DNA from: Desulfoglaeba alkanexedens ALDC
Lineage (GTDB): Bacteria > Desulfobacterota > Syntrophobacteria > Syntrophobacterales > DSM-9756
Assembly (NCBI RefSeq): GCF_005377625.1
Contig: NZ_CP040098.1
Coordinates: 1,853,501 to 1,917,500 of the forward strand
DNA: 64,000 nucleotides
Reading direction: 5' to 3'
Position numbers and translations under genes: made by a program. Each line of letters begins with the position of its first letter. Position 1 is the first letter of the stretch. This document shows, piece by piece, positions 41,478-49,777 of this stretch. A model generated the notes under the pieces. The model did not search any database. It saw only the letters and a program-made list of their open reading frames with translations, and was not told the origin of the DNA.

Positions 41478-42575
41478 ATGTGCTGGAATCGTCTTCTTGG
41501 CTGGCTGTTGCTCATTAATGTGCTGCTGGTGCCGGCGCTGACCACGCCGCTGGCAAGGGCCGCTACCAGGGTGGTGACCGACCTGCAGGGCCGGGCGGTG
41601 CCGGTGCCGGTGCCGGCGAAACGCATCGTCGCTCTGCGTGGGGCCCTGGGGCTTATATGCTATCTCGATCTCGCCGACCGGGTGGTGGGGGTAGAGGATC
41701 ACGAAACCCGGGAGACGGAATGGGTCGGTGCGGCGGGTCGTTCCTACCGCATGGCCAACCCACGGCTCGGCCGTCTGCCGGTTGTCGGCAGCCGCAACCG
41801 TCCGGACGCGGAGCGGCTCATGGCGGCGGCCCCCGAGGTCATCTTCGCCGCCGGCGGTGATCTCCGCTTCGCCGACAACCTCCAGAGGCAAACCGGCATT
41901 CCGGTGCTTTTCGTCGACAACGGCGACCTTGCCGAGCAGCGCAAAGCGTTCTTTGCTTCCCTGCGGTTGATGGGTATGATCTGCGGCGCCGAGGCCCGGG
42001 CGGCGGCGGTCATCGACCGGGTGACGGCGGCGGTTGCCGACCTGCGGCGGCGTACCGCCGATATCCCCGCTGCCAACCGCCCGAGCACCTACATCGGCGG
42101 GATGAACTTCCGCGTCGCCCATGGCCTGCTGGGTACCAGCCGGCGCTATCCGCCCTTCATCCTGCTCGGGGCGGACAACGTCGCCGACCGGGTAAGCGTC
42201 GACCGGGGCATGGTGAAGGGGCGCTTCAGCATCGATCTGGAAACCCTGCTGGCGCTGGATCCGGAGATTATCTTCGTTTGCGAGGGCGGCCTGGAGCTGG
42301 TGCGCCGGGATCTTTGCAACCCCGCCATGGGGGAGCTTCGGGCGGTACGGGAGGGTAAGCTGTACGGCGTTTTGCCGCACTACTACGCCGCCAGCCCCGA
42401 CACCGTGCTGGCGGAAACCTACTTCATGGGTAAAGTCCTTTATCCCGAACGGTTCGCCGATATCGACACTGCCACTCTCGCCGACGATCTCTACCGCTTC
42501 TTCGTCGGCCGGCCGCTGTACGCCGAGATGACGCAAATCTTCGGTGGCTTCAAGCGTCTGGAGACGGGTCCGTGA
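41478..42575 (+). CDS. Periplasmic corrinoid/siderophore-type ABC substrate-binding protein
   Basis: A BtuF/FecB-type binding protein of 365 aa with a signal peptide (WLLLINVLLVPALTTPLARA). Features are the N-terminal VPAKRIVALRGALGLICYL and NRPDAERLMAAAPEVIFAAGG; later come NVADRVSVDRG and the C-terminal SPDTVLAETYFMGKVLYPERF. Riboswitch control indicates a corrinoid. It shares its C-terminal pattern with the binding protein at 45396 on the other strand, so the two systems are paralogous. Confidence 0.85.
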   Translation: MCWNRLLGWLLLINVLLVPALTTPLARAATRVVTDLQGRAVPVPVPAKRIVALRGALGLICYLDLADRVVGVEDHETRETEWVGAAGRSYRMANPRLGRLPVVGSRNRPDAERLMAAAPEVIFAAGGDLRFADNLQRQTGIPVLFVDNGDLAEQRKAFFASLRLMGMICGAEARAAAVIDRVTAAVADLRRRTADIPAANRPSTYIGGMNFRVAHGLLGTSRRYPPFILLGADNVADRVSVDRGMVKGRFSIDLETLLALDPEIIFVCEGGLELVRRDLCNPAMGELRAVREGKLYGVLPHYYAASPDTVLAETYFMGKVLYPERFADIDTATLADDLYRFFVGRPLYAEMTQIFGGFKRLETGP

Positions 42576-43642
42576 TGACCGCCCCGGCCGACATCGAGCG
42601 GTACCGCCGCCGGCGCCGCCGGCGCCAGCTCTGGCTTACCGGCGCGGCGCTGCTTCTTGCCTGCACGGCGCTGGTAGCCATGACCACCGGCGCGATTTCC
42701 GTTTCCCCGCATGATTTTTTCGGCCTGTTCAGGGAGGCGCCGGCGGGGCTGGCGGCGCGGGTCATCTGGTACGTGCGGCTGCCCCGGCTGGTCGGGGCCA
42801 TCCTTGGCGGTGCCGGTTTCGCCGTCGCCGGGATGGTGCTGCAGGCCATTTTACGCAATCCCCTGGCCTCGCCCTCGACCCTGGGGATCTCCCAGGGCGC
42901 GGCCTTCGGCGCGGCGCTGGGCATCATGCTGCTGAGTCTCAACGATGCCACCGCCGGTAGCCAGGGGGCGCAGCTCAGCCGCTGTCCAGCGCTGGTGAGC
43001 CTGCTCGCCTTCGGCTGTTCCCTGGCGACCACGGCCTGCATCGTCGGCCTCGCGGCGCTGCGCCGCGCAGGCCGCGAGGCCATCGTCCTTGCCGGGGTCG
43101 CCCTCGGCGCATTCTTCATGGCCGGTACCACCGTCATCCAGTATTTCGCCGACGAGACCCAGCTGGCCGCCATCGTCCGGTGGAGCTTCGGCGATGTCGG
43201 CCGGGCGACGTGGCCGGAGCTGCGGGTCATCGCCGTGGTGGTTGCCGCCGGCACCGGCTATTTCTTCTTTCAGTCCCTGTGGTTCAACGCCCTGCTGGCC
43301 GGCGGCGAGGTTGCCCGCAGCCTCGGAGTGGCGGTCTCCCGGCTGCGCCTCTGCGGAATGGTGGTCGCCGCCATGATGACCGCCGTCATCGTCACCTTCT
43401 TTGGCGTGATCAGCTTCATCGGTCTGGTGGCGCCGCACATGGCCCGCCTGCTGGTGGGCGAGGACGCCCGAACACTGCTGCCGCTGACGGCGCTCATCGG
43501 CGCCGTGCTGCTGCTGGGCGCCGACCTTCTCGGGCGGCTGATTCTTGCCCCGGTGGTGCTGCCGGCCGGGGTGGTGACCGCTTTCATGGGGACGCCGGTA
43601 TTTCTGTTGCTGCTCTTTGGGGGGCGTGGTTCGTGGAGGTAA
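42575..43642 (+). CDS. FecCD/BtuC-type ABC transporter permease
   Basis: A 355-aa permease with about ten helices. Family signatures are VRLPRLVGAILGGAGFAVAG, QAILRNPLASPSTLGISQGA, WSFGDVGRATWPEL and FFGVISFIGLVAPHMARLLVG. The N-terminus is unusually Arg-rich (RYRRRRRRRQ). Its ATG overlaps the binding-protein stop by one base (TGATG). It imports the ligand delivered by the upstream binding protein. Confidence 0.92.
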   Translation: MTAPADIERYRRRRRRRQLWLTGAALLLACTALVAMTTGAISVSPHDFFGLFREAPAGLAARVIWYVRLPRLVGAILGGAGFAVAGMVLQAILRNPLASPSTLGISQGAAFGAALGIMLLSLNDATAGSQGAQLSRCPALVSLLAFGCSLATTACIVGLAALRRAGREAIVLAGVALGAFFMAGTTVIQYFADETQLAAIVRWSFGDVGRATWPELRVIAVVVAAGTGYFFFQSLWFNALLAGGEVARSLGVAVSRLRLCGMVVAAMMTAVIVTFFGVISFIGLVAPHMARLLVGEDARTLLPLTALIGAVLLLGADLLGRLILAPVVLPAGVVTAFMGTPVFLLLLFGGRGSWR

Positions 43643-44385
43643 GGGTTGCCGACCTGAGTTTTGCCTACGGACGTCGGGAGGTGCTGAACGGTTTTGCCTG
43701 CCACCTGCAGCCGGGAAAGCTGACCGCCATCCTCGGCGTCAACGGGGCGGGGAAATCGACCCTGCTCAAGATCATCGCCCGGCTCGAACGGCCCCGGGCC
43801 GGCACCGTCATGCTGGCTGCCGACGATCTTGCCGGGCTGTCGCCGCGCCGCCTCGCCCGGCGGCTGGGTTACGTCGCCCAGCACCACGTCGTGCCCCGCC
43901 TGACGGTGTTCGAATACCTGCTCATCGGCCGCACGCCCTACCGCCGGCAACGGTACCACGCCGCGGACGAGGAGATCGTCGCCGCGGTTTTGGCCGACAT
44001 GGGGCTTACGGCATTCGCCGACCGCTGGCTCGGGGAGCTGAGCGGCGGCGAGCTGCAGCAGGTGGTCATTGCCCGCGCCCTGGTGCAGCGGCCCCGGGTG
44101 CTGCTGCTGGACGAGCCCACCGGCAACCTCGATCTGAAGAACCAGGTGGCGGTGCTGGCGGCGGTGCGGGAGCGGGCCCGGCGGGACGCGCTGACCGTAG
44201 CCTTCAGCATTCACGATGTCAACCTGGCGGTGCGTTTCGCCGACCGGTTCCTGCTCCTGCGTGACGGCCGGGTGCTGGCCGCCGGCGGTTCCGAGGTGCT
44301 GGCGCCGGAAACCTTGAGCCGGGTCTACGACGTGCCGCTCACGGTGTACCGCATCGATGGCCGGCTGCTCGTGCTGCCGGCCTGA
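43633..44385 (+). CDS. Corrinoid/siderophore-type ABC transporter ATP-binding protein
   Basis: An ATPase of about 250 aa. Walker A is GVNGAGKSTLL, signature LSGGELQQVVIARAL, Walker B VLLLDEPTGNLD, H-loop SIHDVNLA. I chose the GTG at 43633, overlapping the permease end by 10 bases, because its product begins at the family N-terminus (VEVRVADLSFAYG). It is the last gene of the riboswitch-controlled set; 90 bases later a second riboswitch-like element begins. Confidence 0.92.
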   Translation: MEVRVADLSFAYGRREVLNGFACHLQPGKLTAILGVNGAGKSTLLKIIARLERPRAGTVMLAADDLAGLSPRRLARRLGYVAQHHVVPRLTVFEYLLIGRTPYRRQRYHAADEEIVAAVLADMGLTAFADRWLGELSGGELQQVVIARALVQRPRVLLLDEPTGNLDLKNQVAVLAAVRERARRDALTVAFSIHDVNLAVRFADRFLLLRDGRVLAAGGSEVLAPETLSRVYDVPLTVYRIDGRLLVLPA

Positions 44386-44474
44386 CGGAAATGGGCGGGC
44401 AATGAAAGATGAACGCGGCGGCTGAACGCAAGGGAACGCCGATGAATCGCTAGCCGGATAACGCTTGCGGATCA

Positions 44475-44600
44475 AGGGAAGGAAGTGGAAAACTTCCGCC
44501 GCCCGGCGACTGTAACCGGGAGGAAAACAGCGGTTGCCCCCTGTGTAAGGATGGTTGTCGCATGATCTGAATCCATCTATAATCCAGTACTTCGGGGGCG
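44475..44600 (+). promoter_or_regulatory. Divergent cobalamin-riboswitch-like element with no gene downstream
   Basis: It has CAAGGGAAGGAAGTGGAAAA, CCGCCGCCCGGCGACTGTAA followed by CCGGGAGGA (the B12-box core), CCCCTGTG and a late ATAATCCAGTACTTC similar to the AGCCAGGAGACC segment. Peripheral stems are shorter than in the element at 38662, and no closing P1 is obvious. On the + strand nothing codes between here and the convergent gene at 44755, so it is an orphan or a remnant. The 155 bases after it hold nothing I recognise. Confidence 0.5.
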
Positions 44601-44754
44601 ATGGTTGATGACCGTGCGGCCGGAGAACTAACGGCACACGACGTCGGGCGGTACCGGGGCGGGTGCTCGGAATCCAAACACATCGAAGGCGCCCTCCGGG
44701 GGAGTGTGTCTCACGGGCCCCCGGAAAAGTCGCTGAAGCCGATCGATTCACGTG

Positions 44755-45360
44755 TCAGTTGGCGGCGCAGCCCCGGCAGAGCCGCCGGCCGTCGACGGAC
44801 ACCAGCTTGGAGACCATGGTGGGCTCTCCACAGCGTTCACAAGGCTCCGAAGACTCGATCCTCGCCTTGTCCGGCACTTCCGTTTCCACCGCCCGCACAC
44901 TGAAAAGAGCCTCGAGCGGCGCTTCGAGCACATCACAGCTCCGCTTGAAATGGAGTGAGTTGAACCGCTCCCTTTCCTCCTCAGTGGCTTCGCCTCGGAT
45001 GAGCTTCTGGAGCAGAGCCATGTGCTCCGAATCGGGCGCAAACGCTCCCGGCTTCAGGCTGACCCTCACGCCTTTTCCGGAATCGCGGCTCATGAGAGTG
45101 AGCGCCATCTTGCCGTAATCCTTGAAGACAAAATTTCCCTTCCCAAAGGTGCAGCCTGTGAGCACCTGAACGGCGTCCGCGGCACAGGCGTCCGTTTCCA
45201 CGATGGCGACGAGCTCTTCGTCTTCGGCCCGATTTGCCTTGAGCCAGTCCATGGCGGCGTGCGCCGCTCGATAGCCCAGTGAAAGCCCTGGACACACGTG
45301 CCCGTGAAACCGAACACATCCCCTGAAGTCTTCCCGTTCCATGATTTCCTGTGCGGCCAT
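44755..45360 (-). CDS. FmdE family protein
   Basis: A 201-aa cytoplasmic protein. The FmdE domain covers residues 1-150 (FRGCVRFHGHVCPGLSLGYRAA, VETDACAADAVQVLTGCTFGKGN), with the His-x-C and Cys-Asp-x-C-type residues that bind metal in this family. A C-terminal zinc ribbon follows (CERCGEP, CRGC). FmdE was named from a formylmethanofuran dehydrogenase operon but its role is unclear. AGGAGGAAC precedes the start. It ends the DUF3842-cooT-ABC transporter operon, suggesting a metal-handling role. Confidence 0.88.
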   Translation of the reverse strand: MAAQEIMEREDFRGCVRFHGHVCPGLSLGYRAAHAAMDWLKANRAEDEELVAIVETDACAADAVQVLTGCTFGKGNFVFKDYGKMALTLMSRDSGKGVRVSLKPGAFAPDSEHMALLQKLIRGEATEEERERFNSLHFKRSCDVLEAPLEALFSVRAVETEVPDKARIESSEPCERCGEPTMVSKLVSVDGRRLCRGCAAN

Positions 45361-45395
45361 GATGTTCCTCCTCGTTCCTCCAAACCCCGAAGTCC

Positions 45396-46487
45396 TCAGT
45401 TGTCAAAGAGTACCACGCCGCCCAGCGGACCGTAGATCTCTTTCATCAGCGCGTAAACCGGTTTCCCGACCAGGAACGAATAGATTTCGTCGGCCTTGGT
45501 TTCCGGATCCATACCGGCGAAGGCATCGGGATAGAGCGCTTTTCCGATGGCATAGGCGTCCGTAAGGGCCGTCCCCAGGTTGGTGCTGTAAGAGTTGTAC
45601 GGATGCAGCAAGTACACGCGGCGGGACCGGAAGGCTCGAAGCGCCTCATACACCTTGGGTCGCTTGGCGTAGTCCTCCAGGATTAGCGCCTTGCCGCCGC
45701 CGTCGATGAAGATCACATCCGGGTCCAGGGTGAGCAACATTTCCTTGTCCAAAAAAACGTGGCTCCCCAAGTGCGCGGGGATGTCTTCGGCCACATTGTG
45801 CGCCTTCGCCCATTCCAGCGGAAGATAATCCCTTTCCGTGCTCTCGATGCCGTGGGCGCCCCGGTGGCCGATTCCGCCGACGTAAACCCGCACCGGTTTC
45901 GAGCCCCTCCCCTTCAGAGCCCTCCGTTCGACCTCCAGCTTCCATGATTCGATTCCAGCGATGACCGCCTCAGCACGGCCCTCGCAGCCCAGGACCCGTC
46001 CTGCGATCCGAAGCGCGTGAAAGACTTCCGTATCGAATGTCCCCAGTTCGCCGTAGCTCAGCACAACCACCGGAATCCCAAGGCTCCGCTGCACCTCGTC
46101 GGCAAGCGGCGCCTCCATGTACGTGACAAAGATCACCTGGGGACGGACGCGCAGAAGGCTTTCCATGTCCGGTTTCTTGTTGATGGCGGCCGGACCGCCG
46201 GGGCCCACGGACGGAAGCGCAGCCAGCTCCGGGTGAGCCAACCGATACGGACGGCCTGCAGGGTCACGCTTTTCCAGCGATTCGACGCCGCAAACCCTTT
46301 CGACGGCCCCCAGATAAACGATCAGTCGAAGGGACCCCGGGCCGAGGCAGACGATCCGCGACGGCTCGCGGCCCACTTCCACCGATCGACCCGCCTGATC
46401 CCGCACGGTGACGGTCGCGGCCCATCCGGGTACCGTCATGAGACACACAACCCAGGCAATGCCCAAGCAGCCGATAAGTCGGGTCAA
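45396..46487 (-). CDS. ABC transporter substrate-binding protein, metal-chelate or corrinoid type
   Basis: A binding protein of about 363 aa with a signal peptide (LIGCLGIAWVVCLMTVPGWAA). Features are VGREPSRIVCLGPGSLRLIVYL, PDMESLLRVRPQVIFVTY, VYVGGIGHRGAHGIEST and the C-terminal HPYNSYSTNLGTALTDAYAIG. I chose a TTG start at 46487 because TTGGAG precedes it by six bases and it overlaps the ATPase stop (TTGA). The ligand is not known; neighbours CooT and FmdE suggest a metal such as nickel, possibly as a chelate. Confidence 0.82.
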   Translation of the reverse strand: MTRLIGCLGIAWVVCLMTVPGWAATVTVRDQAGRSVEVGREPSRIVCLGPGSLRLIVYLGAVERVCGVESLEKRDPAGRPYRLAHPELAALPSVGPGGPAAINKKPDMESLLRVRPQVIFVTYMEAPLADEVQRSLGIPVVVLSYGELGTFDTEVFHALRIAGRVLGCEGRAEAVIAGIESWKLEVERRALKGRGSKPVRVYVGGIGHRGAHGIESTERDYLPLEWAKAHNVAEDIPAHLGSHVFLDKEMLLTLDPDVIFIDGGGKALILEDYAKRPKVYEALRAFRSRRVYLLHPYNSYSTNLGTALTDAYAIGKALYPDAFAGMDPETKADEIYSFLVGKPVYALMKEIYGPLGGVVLFDN

Positions 46488-47338
46488 GAGTTGCTCCAAA
46501 CGGCTCGTCCCCTTTGTTCGCTCCCACGCGCCTCCGGTGGAACCCCGTGAAAGGCGCCCTCTCCGTCTTTCGATCCAACGGGATCGCCCATTGGAACCAC
46601 CACCCGGTGCCCACCAGCCTCCACTAAGAGCACCTCCACGCCGTAGACTTCCCGGACCATCTCCGCCGTTACGGCTTCCGCGCGAATCAAGGCGTGCACC
46701 CGGCGATCCTTGAGAAAGAGAAGTTTATCGGCAAACCGCAGCGCGAGATTCAAATCGTGGAGGCAGATCGCCGCGGCAAGGTTTCCATCTTTCACCGCCG
46801 CTCGGACGAGCCCCATGACTTCCAGCTGGTTCTTGAGATCCAAGCTGCTCGTGGGTTCGTCCAGAAGGAGCACCTTGGGCTCCTGCACCAGCGCCCGCGC
46901 GATCACCACCTTCTGGGCTTCCCCGCCGGAGAGCTCCGAAACCGGCCGAAGAGCCAGATCCTCCAGGCCCATCTGTCGGATCGCCGTTTCAACCCGTCGA
47001 TAGTCTGCGGGCTCAGGCGACCATCGGATGTGAGGCTTTCGACCCAGGAGCACCGCTTCGAACACCGTGAGGCGGGTTTCTCGAGACCGTTGAGGCACGT
47101 GGGCCACGTGCCGGGCGATTTCGCGCTGAGGCATTGCCAGAAGATTTCGTCCGTCCAGCAGCACCACACCCAACTGAGGCCGCAGAATCCCGTTGAGGCA
47201 CCGAAGGAGGGTGGACTTTCCTGCCCCGTTTACGCCCATCACCGCCAGCACCGCCCCGGATCGGAGCGTCAGAGCCACCTCGGTCAGCACGGACCGGCCG
47301 TTGTAACTGAAATGAAGATCCGTCGCCGAAAGGATCAT
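46484..47338 (-). CDS. ABC transporter ATP-binding protein of the CooT/FmdE-linked system
   Basis: A 284-aa ATPase. Walker A is GVNGAGKSTLL, signature LSGGEAQKVVIARAL, Walker B VLLLDEPTSSLD, H-loop CLHDLNLA. It is a FepC/BtuD-type subunit, longer than its paralogue at 43633 by a C-terminal tail (DPVGSKDGEGAF...) that runs toward the next gene. Start and stop both overlap neighbours by four bases, showing tight coupling. Confidence 0.92.
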   Translation of the reverse strand: MILSATDLHFSYNGRSVLTEVALTLRSGAVLAVMGVNGAGKSTLLRCLNGILRPQLGVVLLDGRNLLAMPQREIARHVAHVPQRSRETRLTVFEAVLLGRKPHIRWSPEPADYRRVETAIRQMGLEDLALRPVSELSGGEAQKVVIARALVQEPKVLLLDEPTSSLDLKNQLEVMGLVRAAVKDGNLAAAICLHDLNLALRFADKLLFLKDRRVHALIRAEAVTAEMVREVYGVEVLLVEAGGHRVVVPMGDPVGSKDGEGAFHGVPPEARGSEQRGRAVWSNS

Positions 47339-48420
47339 CGTGTTCCCCGAATGAGCAGGCCCAGGAAGAGGGGGGCCCCAAGAAAGGACGTGATGACACC
47401 CACCGGAAGGGCGCCTGAGCCCATGACAGCCCGTCCCAGCGTGTCCGCTGCGAGAAGGAGGAGCGAACCCAGGACACCGGAGGCGGGGACCAGAAAACGG
47501 TGATCCGGGCCCACCAGCCGCCGGGCCATGTGGGGAGCGATAAGACCCACGAAGGCGATCACACCGTGGAAGGCGGTCGCGAGAGCCGAAACGAGCGCCG
47601 CCGCGAGCAGTCCTTCAAAGCGCAGGCGTTCCACCGGAACTCCCAGCCCTCTCGCCGTCTCCTCACCCGCCTCCAACGCGTTCAGGTCCCAGCGGCGTCG
47701 CGCGAGGTGGACGGCTGCCAGGCAAGCCACAAGCGTCAACAGGCCTATTTCCCGCCATCCGGAACGGCCAACGTCCCCAAAGCTCCACACCACCGCCTGG
47801 GCCAGCCGCGTCTCGTCGGAAAGATATTGGACAAGAATCGTACCGGCCCCGAAGAGCGACGATAGGGCCACCCCCGCCAGAATGACCGCCTCTGGCGAAA
47901 GCCTTCGCAAACGCCCCAGGCTCAAGATGATCAGCGTGGCACCCATGGCGCCGCAAAAGGCGAAAAGCGATACCGAAAGCACGCGCCCTTCAAACAGGAT
48001 GATGGCGCACGCCGCACCGAAGGCCGCCCCTTGACTGATGCCCAAGGTCGACGGAGACCCGAGCGGGTTCCGAAGCAGCGCCTGAAGACTCAGCCCAGCC
48101 AGTCCCAGCCCCCCGCCTACGACCAGCGCCGCCGCGATGCGGGGCATACGGATCTGCCAGACGACGATCCCGGCCGGTCCCTCCGCCGGTTTTCCCACGA
48201 GTGACCACCAGACGCTCGCTAGGTCCAGGTGATACGCTCCATGGGTTACCGCCAGCAGCGCGGTGCCGATCGTGACAACCAGAAGGATCGCCAAAAGCCA
48301 GGTCCTCTTCCTGGCCAGCCGCAAATAGGAGCGGGTCACCCCTTCAGAGCGCCAACCGACCGCCGAGCCGTCCGAATCTTCACGCAACGAGAGGATCCCC
48401 CCGGTAGGCCCTTCAGGCAT
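47335..48420 (-). CDS. FecCD/BtuC-type permease of the CooT/FmdE-linked system
   Basis: A permease of about 361 aa with around ten helices. Signatures are RMPRIAAALVVGGGLGLAG, QALLRNPLGSPSTLGISQGA, VVWSFGDVGRSGWREIG and HGVIAFVGLIAPHMARRLVG, closely resembling the forward-strand paralogue at 42575. The first 35 residues are polar and lie before the first helix. The ATG at 48420 overlaps the end of cooT by eight bases; a TTG three codons upstream is possible. Confidence 0.9.
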   Translation of the reverse strand: MPEGPTGGILSLREDSDGSAVGWRSEGVTRSYLRLARKRTWLLAILLVVTIGTALLAVTHGAYHLDLASVWWSLVGKPAEGPAGIVVWQIRMPRIAAALVVGGGLGLAGLSLQALLRNPLGSPSTLGISQGAAFGAACAIILFEGRVLSVSLFAFCGAMGATLIILSLGRLRRLSPEAVILAGVALSSLFGAGTILVQYLSDETRLAQAVVWSFGDVGRSGWREIGLLTLVACLAAVHLARRRWDLNALEAGEETARGLGVPVERLRFEGLLAAALVSALATAFHGVIAFVGLIAPHMARRLVGPDHRFLVPASGVLGSLLLLAADTLGRAVMGSGALPVGVITSFLGAPLFLGLLIRGTR

Positions 48421-48607
48421 CTTCTTCAAAGAAGATCTTATGGTTCACCAGGTTCATGGATTTGATCCGCCCGCGAACCGTCTTCCGGTCTCCAAAAATA
48501 CCAACCAACCGCCAAGTCCTTTCGTCTTCCGGTTCAATGACATCGACGGACTCCATCAGAAGTTCCTCCCGACCTTCCTTGAGCAGGTACGCGTTGGCTT
48601 CACACAT
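48413..48607 (-). CDS. cooT: CooT family nickel-binding protein
   Basis: A 64-aa protein beginning MCEANAYLLKEGREELLMES, then VDVIEPEDERTWRL, IFGDRKTVRGRIKSMNLVNHKI. The start fits CooT, whose N-terminal Cys2 binds nickel and whose best-known member supports maturation of nickel carbon-monoxide dehydrogenase. The ATG at 48607 overlaps the DUF3842 stop by eight bases; the frame upstream of it is not conserved. Its place between DUF3842 and a metal-type transporter suggests nickel handling by the whole operon. Confidence 0.88.
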   Translation of the reverse strand: MCEANAYLLKEGREELLMESVDVIEPEDERTWRLVGIFGDRKTVRGRIKSMNLVNHKIFFEEDA

Positions 48608-49028
48608 CTTCCAAAACCTCCTTGAGCTTTTCCTGAACAAGGGCTTGCACCAGGTGAGGCAGCGGTTCCTTGCCCACCCCCACGATCACGACCCGTTCTT
48701 GCGTGAGCGGCAACAGGATCTTGGGTGACGGGCAGGACATGACCGCCTCCGCCACCCGCGGCGTCACTTCTCCGAGCATCGCGTTGGCCCACGTGATCGC
48801 GACGGGGCCGATGACGCAGTCGGCCTGACGGACAGTCCAACAGATGGCGCTTTCACCGGTGGCTCCCCGGTTGGCACCGGCCCGCATCATCTGTGACGTG
48901 GCGATGGCATTCGTTCCCAAGGCCAAAACCTCCAGCGATTCCCCGTAGGCCTCCTTGATGTACTTGATGAGGGTCGCCCCGATACCGCCCCCTTGGCCGT
49001 CGATAACGCAGATCCGCTTGAGTCCCAC
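48600..49028 (-). CDS. DUF3842 family protein
   Basis: A protein of about 142 aa with an N-terminal Rossmann-like start (RICVIDGQGGGIGATLIKYI), a central GTNAIATSQMMRAGANRGATGE, and conserved CWTVRQADCVIGPVAI and NAMLGEVTP. I chose the GTG at 49028 with GAGGA 10 bases upstream, since it starts just before the conserved region. Function unknown; it typically accompanies CooT and such transporters. It is the first gene of the operon and follows a leader with a strong terminator. Confidence 0.85.
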   Translation of the reverse strand: MGLKRICVIDGQGGGIGATLIKYIKEAYGESLEVLALGTNAIATSQMMRAGANRGATGESAICWTVRQADCVIGPVAITWANAMLGEVTPRVAEAVMSCPSPKILLPLTQERVVIVGVGKEPLPHLVQALVQEKLKEVLEDV

Positions 49029-49125
49029 CCGTTTTCGTCCTCGCTTTCCGCTGAACCATCCCGGCTCCCGGCGTTCGAAGCCGTCCCCTCGCCACTCGCC
49101 CGGTTTGCCCAACCGCCGTCTTCCC

Positions 49126-49176
49126 AAAAAGAAAAACCACGAAAGCCGAGCCCCTTTTGAGCCCCGGCCTTCGTGG
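49126..49176 (-). terminator. Strong intrinsic terminator inside the leader of the DUF3842-cooT operon
   Basis: On the minus strand the arms CCACGAAGGCCGGGGCTC and GGGGCTCGGCTTTCGTGG pair over about 18 positions (one mismatch, a few G-U) around AAAA, followed by TTTTTCTTTTT. It lies after the promoter and about 100 bases before the DUF3842 start codon, so it must be conditionally bypassed for the operon to be made. Confidence 0.9.
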
Positions 49177-49247
49177 CCGCCTTCAACAGACTGATCTTGC
49201 GTCTTCACAGAAACGGCACCTTCATGATGCCGTCTATTAGGTTCTAC
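49177..49247 (-). promoter_or_regulatory. Structured leader preceding the terminator, candidate riboswitch or attenuator
   Basis: Between the promoter and terminator the minus strand can form a perfect hairpin ACGGCA / TGCCGT (49213-49233) and a smaller AGAC / GTCT stem, leaving GGCGGCC next to the terminator arm. I do not recognise a known aptamer. No short leader peptide with repeated codons is evident. Given the nickel-type gene content, a metal sensor is a natural guess. Confidence 0.45.
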
Positions 49248-49276
49248 TAGTAACGTATCGCCGTCGCCTTTGTCAA
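49248..49276 (-). promoter_or_regulatory. Promoter of the DUF3842-cooT-ABC-fmdE operon
   Basis: Minus-strand TTGACA (49276-49271) and TTACTA (49253-49248) separated by 17 bases. Transcription would start near 49240, just ahead of the structured leader. Confidence 0.6.
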
Positions 49277-49402
49277 CCGCCCGCAACAACCCAGGACGAT
49301 TTTATTCTGCAAAAAAACACAAATACAACTCACAATTTCAGAAATTGAGGCATAACGGGTGTGCTCCTCCTATCCTGAACCGCTGAGAACTCTGCTTCAT
49401 GA

Positions 49403-49777
49403 TCAGCGCCATCCAGCCATCTCTCTCTGCATCTCTCCAGTATCGAGCCAGTCCGCCGCGAAGGCTTTTCGGAGGAGCGTCGGTGGCACGAATTCATCGT
49501 ATTTTTGTAGTTGTGGAGCCTCCGGTTCACCCACCAGATCTCCCCCTCTAATCTCCTCACTGCGCATTGAGATAATCCGTTGGCGCAGCTCTTCGACGGC
49601 ATGCTTCCTGATCCGGACTGTTAGAAAATAGGGTGAGATGCCGCCTGTGCTCACAATGCTCAGATCTTCCTTTGCGGTATGGCGGATCCATCGCTCCAAC
49701 GCGCGATAGGCATCGGAGGAGAGCATCGCCCTCATCGACTCCACCGCCACTGGACCGATAGCAAGATCCCCTGCCAT
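49403..49777 (-). pseudogene. C-terminal remnant of a large DEAD/DEAH (Lhr-like) helicase
   Basis: The frame reads LRQRIISMRSEEIRGGDLVG, then LQKYDEFVPPTLLRKAFAAD and WLDTGEMQREMAGWR. I recall this K-x-D-E-F-V-P-P-x-L-L-R pattern from the extreme C-terminus of Lhr-type helicases. No helicase motif is present, and the frame ends against a transposase fragment on the other strand at about 49,760, so it is probably a truncated leftover. The identification is tentative. Confidence 0.4.

Noticed and set aside
44401-44470. GGGAACGCCGATGAATCGC stretch as a first riboswitch stem
   Set aside because: It does not pair with the downstream core in any way I could find; only the core part from 44475 is kept.
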